Shown here in pieces: positions 35,133 to 51,000 of a stretch of 64,000 nt of DNA (positions are counted from its first letter, which is position 1; each line of letters starts with the position of its first letter). The DNA lies in NCBI RefSeq assembly GCF_011075055.1, contig NC_058150.1, forward strand, positions 248,001 through 312,000. Direction: 5' to 3'. This DNA is from Mangifera indica (lineage: Eukaryota; Streptophyta; Magnoliopsida; Sapindales; Anacardiaceae). The notes under the pieces are model-generated. The model did no database searches. It saw only the letters and a list, made by a program, of their open reading frames with translations, and was not told the origin of the DNA. Both the position numbers and the translations under genes were made by a program.

Positions 35133-37375
35133 TCATTCAACTGAAAACTCATACAACATTGAATGCTTGTAGGTCTCGCCTGGTCGAACCACCACGGATG
35201 GGAAGTTAGATTGGTTGATGGCATTAGGAAATCCTTGTGTCTCCAAGCAGACACCTGCATGCTTTCCATAAACAGCGCCTCCTTTTCCAACGACTCCATT
35301 GACATAGTTCCCAGTGTAAAACTGCATCCCAGGGGCATTGGTCCACAGGTTAAGGACCCTTGCGGATGACCCGTCCTTCAGCTTTACAGCATGCTTCAAT
35401 CCCAATTTCTCCTCCCCACAGTCAAGCACGTAGTTGTGGTCATACCCTAAACCCACTTCATGGATTGATGCACCGATCCTTTTCTCAGAGGTGAAATCAA
35501 AAGGGGTGCCTTTGACTGGCATAATTTCACCGGTTGGGACTGTGTTCTCATCCACCGGAGTAATGTGCTGCCCCCAAATCTGAATTGTGTGCTCAAGCAC
35601 GTTTCCAGAGTTGTGGCCTGCTAAGTTCCAGTAGGTGTGTTGAGCTAAGCTGATTGGAGTTGGCTTATTCTCTGGAACTGCTTCCATGTCAAGTCTCAAT
35701 GTCGTTTTTGAAGTAAGCGTGTAAGTTGCTGTCACAGACACATCTCCTGGGTAGCCTATTGCCAGGAGAAACAAAAGAATTAGTATTGGAAAAGTGAGAT
35801 GAAGAAAAAAAGAGAGAGAGAGAGAACCTTCTTCCCCATCATGGCTGTGATACTTAAAAGTAATAGATGGATTCTCGCCATTCTTATGCTCTGCTACCTT
35901 CCATATCACTTTATCATAACCCTTGAAACCACCTAAAGAAAGAAAAAGTAAGAAGAATTTAACATGGAAAAAAAATTGCAAAATAAAATGCATTCTAAGC
36001 GGAAAGATACATACATCCACCTACACTTATAAAAAGTATCAATGTAGGTACCAATTATAATGTGTCACTATATGATTGAGAGATTTTAAATTTAGAGATA
36101 AAGTGATATACAATCACATGGTGACACGTCATTAATATCCAAATTGATATTCATTATAAACGCACATATTATTATTTGTCCAATAGGATGTGTCTGTGTC
36201 TAGTATGAAACTATAAGACCATATAAAATGATTGAGCAAAAACTTGATAGGATACAGTCAACAGAAGAATGAATTATCTTCTTCACGTTGATAAAAGGGG
36301 ACTTCTTCACTGCACAGGAAAGTAAACTTGCAGCCAAAAGCAATATGCTGTGGCTCATATGTTTCTCCCTATTAAGTGTTGTGGCTATAATAATATTGCC
36401 ACAGAGCAAACATTGAATAGTGTTTTATCAATGAGTGGCAGAGTTCCCACCTGCCGGAAACATAAGACAAGATTTTGCCAGACTAATTCAGCTTTAATTT
36501 GGACTGACCTCAGACAACACAAGATTTTCACTCAATCAAATTAAGAAAAACTGATAAATCTAACACTACAAGTCAAAAAAACCCATACCATGAAGACTGT
36601 TTGGCGGCTTGTTGATTGGCAAAGTGTACTCATTCCCATCTAGAGTAAATTTACCTTCTTTGATTCGGTTTGCGACCCGACCCACAATACACCCAAAAAA
36701 GGGTGCAGCACCATTCTGAATATATAAAAAAACATATAGGCAAAATGCAGAAGAAACAAGAACTTGAATTCTTCCAAAAAAAAGAAAAAAAAAAAACTAC
36801 ATAAAAAAGGAATTCTATAAAGTCCTCAAAAACCAAAATTGCCTATCCATATGGCATCAACAAAATGCAGATATATGATAAGTTTATCCTCATAATCACC
36901 CAACATGATCAAATCTCTAAATTTCATTCAACTCCACAAAACTTAGACATAACTAAAACACACCCTTGGATGGAAAATATCATTATGAAAAAAAAAAAAT
37001 TCAAAGGGTTTACAATCTATACACAGTCCAACCAATGTACCAAAACCAGAATTTTCATCAGATCATAAAAATGTAACCAAATAAAAAAAAAAAAAAAAAG
37101 GGATCCAGAAAAGATAGAAAATTTACCACATACGGTTCAATAGAATCGAATCCAAGAACAACATCAGCAAAATTTCCTTCAAAAAAAAAAATCATCAATC
37201 AGCAAAAAATAAGAAGAAGAAGTGGCAGAATACAAAGAAAATAGATGAATAAATAAATACCCTGTTTGTCAGGTACAGAGAGGGACAAGATTGTGGCGCC
37301 AAAATTGGAGATTTTGACATGCATGGATCCATTGTTGAGTTCAAAGACCTCTGGTTTCTCACTCTGGGCGGCCAT
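35133..37375 (-). CDS. Aldose 1-epimerase (galactose mutarotase-like)
   Basis: Five exons (37261-37375, 37127-37176, 36589-36715, 35828-35932, 35133-35755) encode 339 residues, normal for the GALM family. The enzyme interconverts alpha and beta anomers of galactose/glucose. The catalytic residues are in place: His97 in PNSLHGGFKGYDK, His172 in SLAQHTYWNLAGH, and Glu304 in CLETQGFPNAINQ, which correspond to the general acid, the second histidine and the general base of GALM. No signal peptide, so probably cytosolic. Plants have several paralogues and I cannot say which this is. It lies head-to-tail behind the large aldolase fusion gene but is an independent gene. Confidence 0.94.
36015..36185. 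repeat. Fold-back repeat in mutarotase intron 3
   Basis: The left arm (acttataaaaagtatcaatg) and right arm (ccaaattgatattcattata) flank matching gtgtcactatatgattgag and tcacatggtgacacg words. It belongs with the palindromic family in this window. Confidence 0.45.
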
Positions 37376-39094
37376 AGTAGTTTTGAGTTCTAGTGTTTTG
37401 AAAGTGATAAGAATTCAGTGAGCAATTAATTAATTAATTTATAGAGTAAAAATACTATTTTCCACCTGATTACATCGGAAGCAATGAGAAACTAATTCAC
37501 CCCAAAGTTTCACCAATTCTCATTTTACCCTTGCAAGTGGTCTATACTATCGAGAATCAAATCAATTTTGACTTCAAAATCAGTCGTGAAAGGTGCAATT
37601 TTGTCTAATCCAAGCAAATTACCCTTTTTCGGTGTAGTGCAACTATAATCTAGTGTGATATAACGATAAGAATTACAACTAACAGACTATCTCTCTCTAC
37701 ATCGTAACCATCCAATGTAACTCTAATATCAAAATAGTTAGAATTGCATTCACAAATTATGATCCAACAAAATTGTACTTATAGGTGTGATTTCACTAGT
37801 TACACTTCATTAAGTGCAATTCAAAAAGAATAATACATTGTGAGTATACTAATAATAAATATTAATTTATGTATCAATAATGATATATAATTGTATTATT
37901 AATTATTTTAAATTAAATATAAAATACAATTCAATTACATAATAACATTAATAATACACAAATTCGTATTCGCATTATATACATATATATATATTGTTTA
38001 CTCTTTTAAGCTTGTAGTGTCAATAACGTAATTTTAAGAATTAGAATCAGGAACAAATATTAGATGGTGGGTAATGATTAAGGTTTAGAATGGAATGTAA
38101 GATATTGGATTTGATAGTAATTAAATTAGGATTAAATTGAATCTTAGATATTGGATAATATTGCGTTAGCTTTATAATAGGAAATTGGAGATTTTGATAA
38201 AGTTTGATTCATGGTAAGACTAGGATATTAGAAGAGAGCGGAAAAGAGTGGAAAAGTGTGAGGATTCCGACTCATGAGAAATTAGGATTCTTATTATTTG
38301 GATTATGCTTCTTACTACCCATCCATCACTCAAAAATAGAGAGTTATAATTACACATCTATAATGGAGTGGAAGAAACCAATACAATTTAACCCTAGCCA
38401 ATTTCATTATCGATTCCATGGTGCATGTGTAAGCTTCTAGTTATTATATATCTACTTATTTTAAATATAAAATTATCTGAAGAAAAAATAACAAATTACT
38501 TCATTTCCATTGAGTGAGAGGTAAAAATAACACTATATGCATATACAATCACATGTTATTATATAATTAAATATTATTTTATCTCGTATTCAATATTATT
38601 TAATCACATGATAATATGTTATTATTTATGTACAAAATTATACTTATTATTTGTGCATATAATTCTATTGATATTAATCTTAGTCAATTGAAGGCTTTCA
38701 ACATAACATAGCTAAAGTTGATTCAGATTAAATCTGAACAAAACTCAATTCGAAATTGATGAAGTAAGACTATTCAATTTGAAAAAAAATTAACTTTAAA
38801 TTCAATCTAAACTGATTTGAATTTGACTTGTTCAATCTAAGTTTGATAGCTTGGATCAATACCAACCCTATCTCTAATGTTTATCTTTCATTTTCTTGAC
38901 ATAAAGCTCCAAAATTGACTGTTTTCATTCCATTAATAAATTAGGAGAAATACTGATACAACATTTGTACTGACATGAATAAAAATTATTCTTCACTAAA
39001 TCACCCCTCATTATTCAGATAAATGTTTGCAAAACAATACATGGAGTGCCCAAGTAATTGATGAACAAACCTGTGATTCAGTTGAGAAAAGTTA
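37376..39094. other. Intergenic region, mutarotase / aldolase fusion gene
   Basis: Mutarotase promoter at the left, 3' UTR of the fusion gene at the right (to about 38950). Between them are two fold-back repeats (about 37835-37995 and 38525-38690) and a degenerate aattcaaattgaa repeat (38740-38870). The stretch 38040-38430 is not obviously repetitive but has no convincing gene. Confidence 0.5.
38525..38690. repeat. Fold-back repeat (candidate MITE)
   Basis: Arms aatcacatgttattatataa and atcacatgataatatgttat pair around a TTTATCTCG/GTATTCAATATT core, and outer arms end in tatgcatat / tgtgcatata. Confidence 0.45.
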
Positions 39095-42000
39095 TCATGC
39101 TTTTCCAGCTGAACCGAAAAGACGCATCTTCTCTGCAACAACGGCTTTCATGGCATCTTTCGCAGCTGCCATGACATGGACCAGATCCTTCTTCGGGCTC
39201 TTCAGTGACTCCATATAAGCCGTGCGTACCTCGGTGTTCACGTTGAATTTCGTCACGCCTCTCTCTATACATCCCTGTTTGAAGCAAACAAATTTTGCAT
39301 AAATGTTTAGTTTTTATTATTAATGTTATCCTTTTCGGTTATGAGTAATCTTCAGATGAAAAGAATTACCTTGATAAGTTCCACCGGCAAACCAGAGGCT
39401 CCATGGAGCACCAAATAGACACCTTTCTTTGAGCTCAAGGAGTGCAAATGCTAAACATGGAAGAAAAGAGGGAATATGAGCAAACAAATTAAGAATAATA
39501 AAGCTAGGGTTGAAAATGATGATATTATTGTAATAGACCAATACCGATATGAACACGAGTCCTAATGCTAACGTGTCATCAAGTTATCGGGTGTTATTTT
39601 ATTTTTATTCAAAATCACTCAAACATAAATTAACATGTCAATGTTTATACATGTATTCATTGTTCATGCATAAAGTATCACCGTAATTGAGAATACAAAA
39701 CCAAAATGAAGTAAGTTAGTCAAACAATAAGATGTTCCAAATTATTGTCTCATGTCAGCAAGGGAAAGTCACACTCTGCTGTCAAAAATGTTTTGTCAAA
39801 TTTTAAATACAATAAGTTATAACTGTTGTACTCATTCTTTCCTTAAAGAGTAATTACTATGCACGAACAATGGATATAAATATAAATATAAATGTTAACG
39901 TGTTATTTTATGATTAGGTGATTGTGAATTAAAAATAAAGTAACACCTATCACATGATAACACATTAATATGTGCACCCATTTTTGCACTCTTATGAAAA
40001 TGTTGTCAGCAACAAAAATATAAAACAAGTTTGATGGGTGAAAACTGTTTAACTACCAAGATGAAAAGCATGAAGAGTTCAAACTTAATTGGCATAGTGT
40101 AGGCGTCTTTCTCATTAGTGTTTAAAGTGTTAACATCAACATGTATTAATCTCAGACTCAACAAAAAAAGCTGAAATAGAAAAATCTATGAGATTTATAC
40201 TTCACCTTCAGCAAATCGAGTCTCAGATCTGGGCCAGTTGAAGGGTACTTTCCATGGACATTTCCAATACACACAGCTAAAGCATCTATACCAGTCTCAT
40301 CAATGAACTCTTCAGCCTGAAATTTAATATACAAAGATTATGACTATATTGACAATGTAAAGTGTGAGGAATGTTGTTTTTTTAATTACATGGCATCAGA
40401 CCTGATTAACATCTGTCAGCTTTGCTTCATAATCTTCAACAGTTAAATCATCCTCTGTTCCTGACAATCTTCCTAGTTCGGCTTCTACCAACAGATCTTT
40501 TGAATGGGCTAAGCAAGATATGAACTTTGTAAACGAGATATTTTCCTTGAAGGGAAGATGTGAGCCATCAGCCATGACTGAATCAAAGCCCTGACATTGT
40601 TTGGATTCATTAAAGCAATTTCAGAGAAACTGTTACCAATGAAATAGTGGAAAGTCGCAAAAACTTATCCATTTTGTAACGACAAGATGGACTAATAATA
40701 GGACATTGACAGAAATTATGCTTAACTCACCAACTCAAGAGCTTCCATCAACTCTTGCTTTGAATTTCCATGATCGAAGTGAACAGTTATGGGCACCTGT
40801 CATACGTGGATATGCATAATAACTTCTGTAGTTAATATTTTAAGAAGTATGAAAAAAATTCATTCACAGACATTCATCATAAAATGCTGCTCCTACATAT
40901 TCATATAATGATACACTATTTTCAGAGTCGGCCATTTGTTTCTTTTATCTGTTTGAGTCTGCAACACCCAAAACTAGGGCTTGTAAACAAGCCAAGTTCA
41001 AGCTCAAGTCCTCACTTTCATTCTCAAACTCAAACTAGCAACACCCAAACTCTGTAAATTCAAGCTCAAACTCAAGCCCCACCTTACTCCATTGAACCAG
41101 GCACAAACCAAATAATAATCAGTTTGGCTCATTGGCACCACTACCCAAAACAAACAAAGAAGACCATAGATGTCATGAAAAAGAAAAACCACTGATAAAA
41201 CTTTCCACAAAGGTCAAAACATAAATAAGTTGGACATAATCAATGCAAGTAGTAAAGGGCTTTGTGCCAATAACCCCCGAAGTATGATTACTTTCATAGT
41301 TCTTTTCTATTTTTTTAGGTTTTCGATATAACATGAGAAGAACGTTAACAAATATCAGTAAAGCTATTAGGCAGTCAATAAACCATACTTTCGCTTTATA
41401 AATGCCTTATAGGATTCATCATCCCTCTATTTTAGTCCTAATACAACTTTATTTTACATAAATATAGAAAATATCACTTACGCTGGCCCTTTCAGCCGCA
41501 GAAATACAGCAAGCAACCAAAGGAATTCCTCCTTTTAAGGCACTAGGATGAATCTGGAAGAAGAAAATACATAATTTAGAAAATTTGCTGACATGAAAAT
41601 TAAAGGAAAAAATTGACATCGAGATGGGATAGAGACTGATTCAAAAATTATGGAAATGCATAATACTAAATGCCAAGTACCAAATCTTGGACAATGTCCA
41701 AAATGTTTTTTGAATTGTAGACTGATTCTAACCTGTAAAATGGCCGGGCTACGCTCTTCCTCAGCCGCAGCAACAACTGCCTCCACTCCTTCCATGTTAT
41801 AAACGTTGAATGCTCCAACAGCATATTTACCCGTTTCTGCATTCTTTTTATAGAAAAATATTGTCATTATTAGTGGATGAAACTAACCATAAAGATCTCA
41901 TAATTGATCCTTACAAGAAGGAGCTCCTTTGTTGATGAAAGTCTAGCTGGTCGAGCCCAAGATTTCACCACTTGTGCAAGTGCATTATTGTTGCCAACAT

Positions 42001-45000
42001 TACCTAAAGCAAATTTCAGAAGTTTTAAGATTAAAATACCTAATTTTAACAGATTGCAGAAACAAATAAAATTTCAATATACCAGGGAAAACTATGTATG
42101 GAACTCCTGGATGTCTACTTTCAGGACCTAGCTGCCATAAGGGAACACCAGCTAGAGCTTGCCCAACTACTTTGGCACGTTTTGCCTCTAGAGCTTTTGT
42201 GGCAGTGTCTGATGACGTAATTCCTCCCTAAAGAGGAAAAGAAAAAAAAACCATTTAAAAATTATAAACAATCATAAAATCTGGCACTTTCCTAAACAAA
42301 ATTTAAAATCAACAAAATGGATACTCCCAATGAAAATTCAAACAAACCATTACAATCTTCAGATATTAATCTATCATTACATGCAAGTTCAATTTTTCCA
42401 AGTGGCTACTGTAGTCAGAATCTAGGGGCTGTAACCTAGGGTCAGTTTCTATAAATCCTTTAAAAGTTATTCTCTGTTAACAGTCATTAGGCAAAACACA
42501 AATTACGTATAGCATTACCATACATATTAGAAGATATTAAAAAGGGAAAGAGGAATGATATGGAATTCAAGAAGTCAGTGTCACGGATTAAAAAAGTCTC
42601 GGATGGTTGTCTTGGATTGAAGGGTCTTGTTGATGAGATGATTAAATACCATATAAATCTGTATATCACTTATTTTTATAGATACCCCGTTGATGTCGTT
42701 CTTTTATTAATTGAGTCGACATTTGGTCCACCTCTTCTTGTACCATAATATAAATTCCGAACATATACAAATGAAGTAAAAGGAGCATACAGCAGCTGTG
42801 GGTGCAATTGTAACAACAGACCACCCAATGTGAAGTATTGATATACCTTAGCAAGAATGTAACGAGGCCTTGTAGTTATACGCCTAACTATTTCCACCAG
42901 TGCAGAGCTCACCTTGAAATTGATTTCCAAACTCTCAGTAGGAGCTGCCAGAAAGATTCAAATGTCATTACAAGAACAAGAACAAAAGTAATATTTCCCT
43001 CCCTGAAGAAAAACCCATACTATCATCTGCATCTTTTCTCATAGTGAAAACACACTGCATCAAGTTTCAACATTTAAATATAAGCCTATATGTAAAACTT
43101 TTCAGCAATTTTCTTACAGGAAAAAATCATATATATATTTTTGCATATGTTCACACAGCCCATCTAATAAAAATTAAAAGCAAAAACATATTAAGGCAGA
43201 GGAAACTAACTTTTTCCGGTGATGAGTTCTCGGCTTGTCATTACAAGAGTATCTTTCTGACACCGAAGGAGTACATCTACCATCTCAACTGTCCTACTTA
43301 TTTCCTCCTCTCTTTCTTCTAATGATTTCATTGCAACTTTATCAACAGATACCTATTCATCAGAAAGAATGACAATGAAGATTCTTTATGCCAATAATGC
43401 TCGAGGTTCAAAGACAGGTACTACTCTTACTGGGTGACTACAATCTCTGATGTTCTTTTACTAATAAAACTAAAATTGTGCCTAAAAGAGCACACAGAAA
43501 CTGTGTTGGCTCACCTCGATGCTTCTTATGATATCTCCACACTGTGATTTAAGCTCTTCAACCTGTGGAATTAGAGAAATGTCATGTAAGACAATACAGA
43601 AAAACCAACATTGCAGGGAATTTCAGACAGAAAGTCAACCTGTTTTGTTGTTTTTGGTACATATGATCCCACAACTATGAGGCCACCATTTATTTCTCTG
43701 TTAATTCCCAAATCCTTTGGCACAATAGGAGCTATCGGGATAATTCCAATCCTAGCGGAAACAAAGCTAGCAGCAGTACGGCATATGAAAGATTTTCCCT
43801 TTAATTCTGCCTGTCAATTGAACATAGCTTAGAAAAGAACTTCCCAATGCTTTCAGCAATCCATGCCAAAGAATAAAAGGGTAAAACAATGTAAGAACAA
43901 CTAAACATCATGCCTGGGTCATTCCAGCAGCAAAGACAGCCATGTCTCTCTCGCTAGCAGCATTAATTATGCACGTGGAACCCTGCTTCACCCAATAAAT
44001 GAGAGGCATGGTGAATGATACTGTCCAATTTAATAGAGTTTCATAAGATTTCTCATAATTTTGTAAAGGAACCTTCATTAATTGACACTTGAAGAGTATG
44101 AAATGCATTTACTTGTATGCATATAATAAATAAAAATACAATAGTAGATCCATACATTAATTTTCCTTAATAGAGTTTATCAGATTCATATTAGAAAAAC
44201 ATCAAACACCTTTTGCAGACTGCAAAGATGTTCACAAACTGCATCTGGTCCTCCTTTCCTCAGAAGTTGGATAGAAATAGAAGCAACACTGCTGGCTGGA
44301 ATCCGTCCTGCTGTTTTCTCTTCTACCCACTAAATTAAGAAAAAGAAAATTATAACAGCACAACTCAAACTCTGATACATGTTCAAGAATAGACAGAACC
44401 GTTATCACTTAAATAGCGAATATAATTATCTAGACCTCTCGAAGGTTTGACGACTTATAGCCAAACGCAGCATCCTTCGCAAACTCTGTGTCTCCAGCCG
44501 GTACAAGCCTACAAATATCGTTATCCACAACTGTGTTAACATCGGCAGAAGCAATCTCTAGCTTTTCTAGTGGTATGTGCACTGCACAAGGGAAGGCATG
44601 ACAAAAGACATACCGATCACCGTCTGCAACATAATGTATATCTTCAATAGTATAACGACCTCCTTGAAGGAAAAAAGGGCAAATTATTGATGCATCCATT
44701 TCACCCAATACTGAAACAGCAGCATCTATCTCCTATTAAAAATCAGGCAGCATCATGTCATTACGAAGTTAAAAGTTTAAGTTCCTGCACTGTTGACAGT
44801 ACAATAATGAATTCATAAACATTTCTGTCCTTGCCTCTGGAAAATGACCACGTAATGTTGAATCGCCTCTCAAAACTACTGTGTACTTAGTATTTTCAAC
44901 CAAATTAGCTGCTGTACAAAGGTTTCTGCAGATATCTTTAGTCAATTCACTGGCCTGTGAAAAACCAATCCTCTAATCAGAAATTCAAGTCTTAAAAAAT

Positions 45001-48000
45001 GCGTACAGAGAATATCACTGATTGAAAGAAATTTCAACCCAAGAAACCAATGTATATTGATAAAAATACGAATCAAGAATTAAATAATATCAACACCTTG
45101 AAGAAGAAATTACCTTTTCAGAGTTCAGTGCCCTGGAGTTGGTCAAAATGAAGAAGCACAAAGGTTTCTTTGAAAACTGCTCAACAAGTGACTCAACACT
45201 CCTGCAGAGAAGAGCCCACAATTTGGAGACATGAAGAATGCTTTAAGAAAAGTTCCATTTGTTGAAGTACAATGATATTTTGTACCTAGTTTCTAATTAC
45301 AGAATAGAAATAAATCAAAAATCTAAAATGTTATGATTTCCCCTCAAAGATTAAAAAAAAATATATCAATCTGGGTTTCACAATAATAAAATAAATAAAT
45401 TCTGATCCCTCATATGTGACAATGTCTAGATAACAATTGGAAAAGGAAATATATAATCGTACAGAAATAATCAATCCCACCATTCTGTTAATACTTCAAT
45501 ATCATGAACAGTCTGGGTCCCAGTTGGATCATCATCTAGAACAACAAGAGTCTTTGAAATGTTCTGAATCAGTCCCTTTATATCATCAATGGGATCCACT
45601 GGCCACACAGATGGCAGAGATTGCAAGACAACTTCTTTCTTAACCATGGGAAGCTTTCCTTCAACTCTAACACCAGTAAGCGTTTCATAGACCTATGGAA
45701 CACAGTCATTACACCTTGGCAGCAAGTATAGAGCAATCATTGGCGATATTTATTATCTTACAATAATGCTAAGTTCAAGCAAATCATTAGCAGTTCTATG
45801 GCAATGGAAGAATTTTAATTATTTTGGACCTTAAAGAGATTTTTGTTATTCAATAAAACCTCAGAGGGTTTAATGTCATTTACTCTTACAAATAATGTAA
45901 AACTCGTTAGTAACATAAACTTAGTTAGCTGAAAAAATATTTATTACATAAAAGTTCAGTTATTATAGAACTTACTCTGGGCTTGCCTGGGTGCCTTTTA
46001 AAGGGATCATTCTAAAAATTATACTACTTGTAATTTTACACAATAAAAGTAATTGGATGTAGTTTTCATAGGGCTTTCTGAAATTTTACTTCATAAAGAT
46101 GCATGGATGTAGTTTTTTTAAGGGTTATCTTAGTTTTAAGGGTCTGCTAGGGGGTTATCTGTAATAATTAAATTTTCAATAATATAACCGGTCTAGCCCA
46201 GGTATACAATGGACTTGAATTTTTTTCAGAGCCAGACCAGGTCTGTTTAACATCCCTAAAATAAAACTGGTAGTAGCTTTAAAAAAATTATTTTGAAACA
46301 TAGGCTGTGAAACTAAAACTAGTAACATAGAACCTAGGAATTGAAATTTGTAAACATCACGCAATTAGATAAGAAATTTTAAAATTTTAAAATTTTAAAA
46401 TACTTGAACATAATTGAAATATTTTAAATTAAAAATAACGACTGAATGTGACCTAACTATTCATATATGATGTTAGAACACCAGCAAAAAAAAAGAAAAT
46501 TCTGAGCTGCTTGGCATAAATTTTCTATTTCCTCATTTTCATGTGAATATAACAATCCAGATGATAATTAAACAACAAAAACTCCCTCCCAGAATAATAG
46601 ACATAAACCACAGCCGAATTTTACATTGCATATTTATTTGTTTTTAATTTCGGTGAAAAAACACAATATCATACCTTAACCACACCAGCATCATCTTGAC
46701 GACCCCAGCCAGCGGCAGAGCCTGCTCAAAAGTAACATCACGAGTGGTACTATATGCGAACTCACTCAAATATTATATCAAGAAAATAATAGACAACAAA
46801 ATAATATCCATTTTCAACAAACAAACTGATACTGCAATATCTTTTCCTGCTGTTAGAACTGTTCAATGAAGACCATTTGCTAAATGAAAGCATTCCATGC
46901 AATCTTACTATATATTATTCCATCAATTTGCAATAAAGCTATTATTTGAACTTGTTAACTCTGGTCAAACTCTATGAGACTTCATGGGGACACAGAAACT
47001 TAGTTTAGTTCAAGGAGACCCACCATAAGACAAACAAGAGACTGGAACAGCTCAATTGGCAAGAAAAATATAGAAGACAAAATTTACATATGGTATCTGA
47101 AAACACAAAGAAATACCAAGGGTGCATAGGAATCAGACTTGGCAGCAGTGTGTAAAGAATTCTCTCCCAAGTTTCCTCATATAAAGAACTGTATTTCATC
47201 AATAATAATAAGGCATTTGACAATAAAAAAGTGTCCCTTTCTCCCCTTCAATCAATTTTATTGCTATTTCAAAGAAAAGTATGCAGGGCCAAGCAAAGCA
47301 GGCTTCATTCTCTAAGATCATCAACATCAATAATAATTGTAAACTAATGGAAAATCGGAGAGAATCTAAATTTATGGAAAACGTCTTCTAAAGTTAAAAG
47401 CAGAAACAAAAACAAAATAAACACAAAATGGGCTGGACCAAATTTACTATAAAAGTCAAGTACTCTTCACCTGCCAAGAATAATTGGTGTGCAATAGTTG
47501 AAATAAGCAGTGGAACTTTTTTAGCTGAGCTTTCTTGAGTAACAATTCCCTGTATAAAAATTATAAGTTATAAAAATTGTACCATACTACCAATTATTTA
47601 TTAAAACAGGTATTTCATTCAACATGAAGAGTGACCAATGTTTTAGCTGACCAGATCCTTCACAAAGATATCAAGTGCTGAGTAAGGTGTGTAGTCATTG
47701 TCCAACATATGTGGACCACGATTCTCAAACATCCTGCAAAAGATGTCAAGTCTGCTCAGGACTAACTTATAAACTTATGATACTCACACTATCAAATCTG
47801 CAACAACAATGAGTCTTGATAGTCATTTGTCAAAAAGAACTTCATATGACAAATATGTAAATTGTGATAAAATGACTAGTGATAAATTTTTGAAACATTG
47901 TACGAATATATAAGAATTTTTGTGAACATTGTTACCAATTCTAAAGGTGATAACTATTCATGTGGCATAATTGTATAGTGTCATCAGATTATGTTAGCAC

Positions 48001-51000
48001 AATCCATTACAGTGTCACTAGAGTCAGGAACATTAAAATCATGAATTAAGGTTAGATAGGTCTGCAGCCAAAAGGTTATTTAATGCCAATTCTTATAGAT
48101 TTTGACAGTTAACCTTTGCCAGTCAAAATCAAATAAAATTGAAGTTAACCAACACAACTCACAAGAACACTTTAAGAAATGAAGCAATTACTTAAGATAT
48201 AATATAAAATAGCTAATTGATTTCCGCATGATTCATACCAAGAAGTTCCCCCACTGTTAGAGATGATATCAAATAACACTCTGGTATTAAGACCTAATCG
48301 AGCTCCAAAGGCCATTGCCTCAGCTGCTGATGCTATATGGACTCCAGCAAGCAACTGATTAACCATCTTTACACCACTGCAGGACATAGAAAACGTAACT
48401 ACAATAACTACTCATTTCCAAGGACATCCAAAATACCCAATGCATAACATACCTTCCTGCACCACAACCGCCTCTGATAATATAAAGCTTCTCACTTAAT
48501 GCTGTTCAGGGTCAAAATCACATGTAAATTTAGAAATCTTTTCCACTGAAGAATGGATATTATATGAAATATCATTACCTGAGAGAACTGAACCCACGCT
48601 TGTAAGGGCTTCATCTGTACCGGCAGCCATTATCTGATTAAAAAAAACCATAATTGCAAATGTGGTCAACAAAAATCTTAATTTTTTTTTTTTTAAAAAA
48701 GTGTCCTCCAAGGTAAAAGGTCTTTGCACACCGTAAGTTCTCCCATGGATGCCCTCTTAACACCACCAGAAACAGGAGCATCTACCAACTTCAAATTCTT
48801 GCCTTCAACTACGACATTGGTATATACATTAGTGTATGAAAGAACCATAAGGGAACAGAACTGTTGACGAGTTATAAATGTGTTTCATATCTCTCATAAA
48901 AATTCAATGGAAGAAAAGAAACCATAAGTTTGAAAACCAGAGTGTTCTACATTTTCAGTTTACTTTTATTTTTTGTACTGTTGATCCACTCCTTAATAAT
49001 TCTCCTTTTTCATTTTTCCCAAAAAGTTTCTCATTTCCTACTCCCAAAAAAGAAAAGAAAGAGAAACCAACTTCAGCCCCATCTCTTCACACAGCAAAGT
49101 TTACTTGGTCTAATCTAAGGTCAAGTGTAGTAAGCTAATGGATTAAATAGATTTTCTTTATCAACTGAAATGGCAGTAATTGTTCCCTGATGTGAGAATA
49201 GAAGACATCACTAGAACAACATTTGGTAACTGTTCTATTACAGCGGATTCTAATTTCATGAAGTGGGACCCAATACCCTTTGAATCTAAAAAAATTTCAC
49301 CAAAGTATTGTAATCTTAGTGTTCCATTATGCCACTTGCAACCTTACAAATGGGTGCTTCAAGTTCAATAAGTAAACAATAGAGATGTAAAATCACCAAG
49401 CTGGAGTTGTGGTTTGCATAAGCAAAGAATTGATAAATATATCAGATCAAGGGCATACGTTGCAAACGCCGCTCTAGTTGACTCACGAATTCCAGAGAAA
49501 CGGTGGATGAAAGGATTATTGATGCTCCAGATGGAAGAGCTATAAGAAAAGGCACAATGCTGTTAGAGCAGCTGAAAATATGCTGATGATATAATGACTT
49601 GAGAATTACCTGGAACTGCACCACGATCTCCATACAAAACACTATTTGCTTGAGATTCATTTGTAACCATGACTACAAGTACATCAATCTCTGAAACAGA
49701 AAATGCGTCAAAAGGAAGTATTTAGTGCCATGAATAACATTGAAGCAAGATGTATTATGACAAAGTTCCAAAAGTTTGATGCTCAATTATCCAATCAACT
49801 AAGGAATTGAGATACAAAGGAAAAGGGACTTATGTGCTTGTACATCAACAGGCAAACACACACAAATATGTATAAATGAGTTTATAAGCAGCACAAAGAC
49901 TAGCTGCATGTAATTACACCACACTAGTCCAGAGAAATGGCATCATTTTCAAGCATAAGATGGCAAAATATTTGATGTTACAATAACTTCAAGCCTTAGG
50001 CAGCAATGGTTAGCTTGTTGAAGCTCCATAATTGCCAGGTTAAGTCTCATAGGCAATCAGTTTTTTATTCTTATTCAATTGCTTATTTACAAACTTGGAT
50101 TGGTAGACTTTTAAAAAATGACTCATACCTCTAGATACTTCATCTGGAGAGTTCGCAATTAAGCCACCAGCATTTTGAAATCGAGTAAGCGTTGGCTTAT
50201 AAACCTGAATTTGTAGAAAGATGCAAATAAATTGACATTTAAATATAGTGATGTGGAAAAGACATCTAAAGCAAACATCCCCTCAGAAACCCATATACAT
50301 TTTGCATTCAGGCTGGAAATATCCATATAATCTGGTATGGAGGTCCAAACTAAAGGTTCAAGTGACTAGTTTGAAAGATCCAATTCACATTAAAAGCCAT
50401 ATTAGAACTATATGAAACCAATATGGGTACTAAACATTACTAAAATACACTCCCTCAGGAACAAGCCCCAAAGAAGACATAATTTAATCCTTGTACTATG
50501 ACTGGAAACAGATAGGCATAGAATCCAGAAACTAAACAGGTACTTGACACAAAAAAGAAGAACTCAACATGGAGATAAACAAGTCTCTAATGCCATACTG
50601 AAAAAATAAACCAAGAGCTCAAGCTGTTTGGTGGAGAAGCCTAACTTGTATGCATCCCTATTATAACAATCAAGTGCAATTAAATTGAACATTATTTTAC
50701 AGTCACCTACACCCACCCTCCTAGGATCCAGATACAATGAAACAGTCTCAGGCCACCTCTAGTACCTAAATTCATGACAGCAAATAACCAAATAAAACAG
50801 TCAAAACTCTTCACAGTGCCAAATGGAATGTCAACATTTCAAATGCATGAACAGGTGATCAGGCCAACAGGAAGACCAAAGGAGAAGACCACAACTTTTG
50901 CCATTACAACAAAGACAGTTCAGATGAGACACTATAGGCACTATTTTATCCTTGTATACACAGAAAGTAGATTTTGAATATCAAGAGCCTTAATAAATAT

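Noticed and set aside
35108..35369. Additional frames overlapping the last mutarotase exon
   Set aside because: They are other-frame shadows of a well-supported exon with catalytic motifs.
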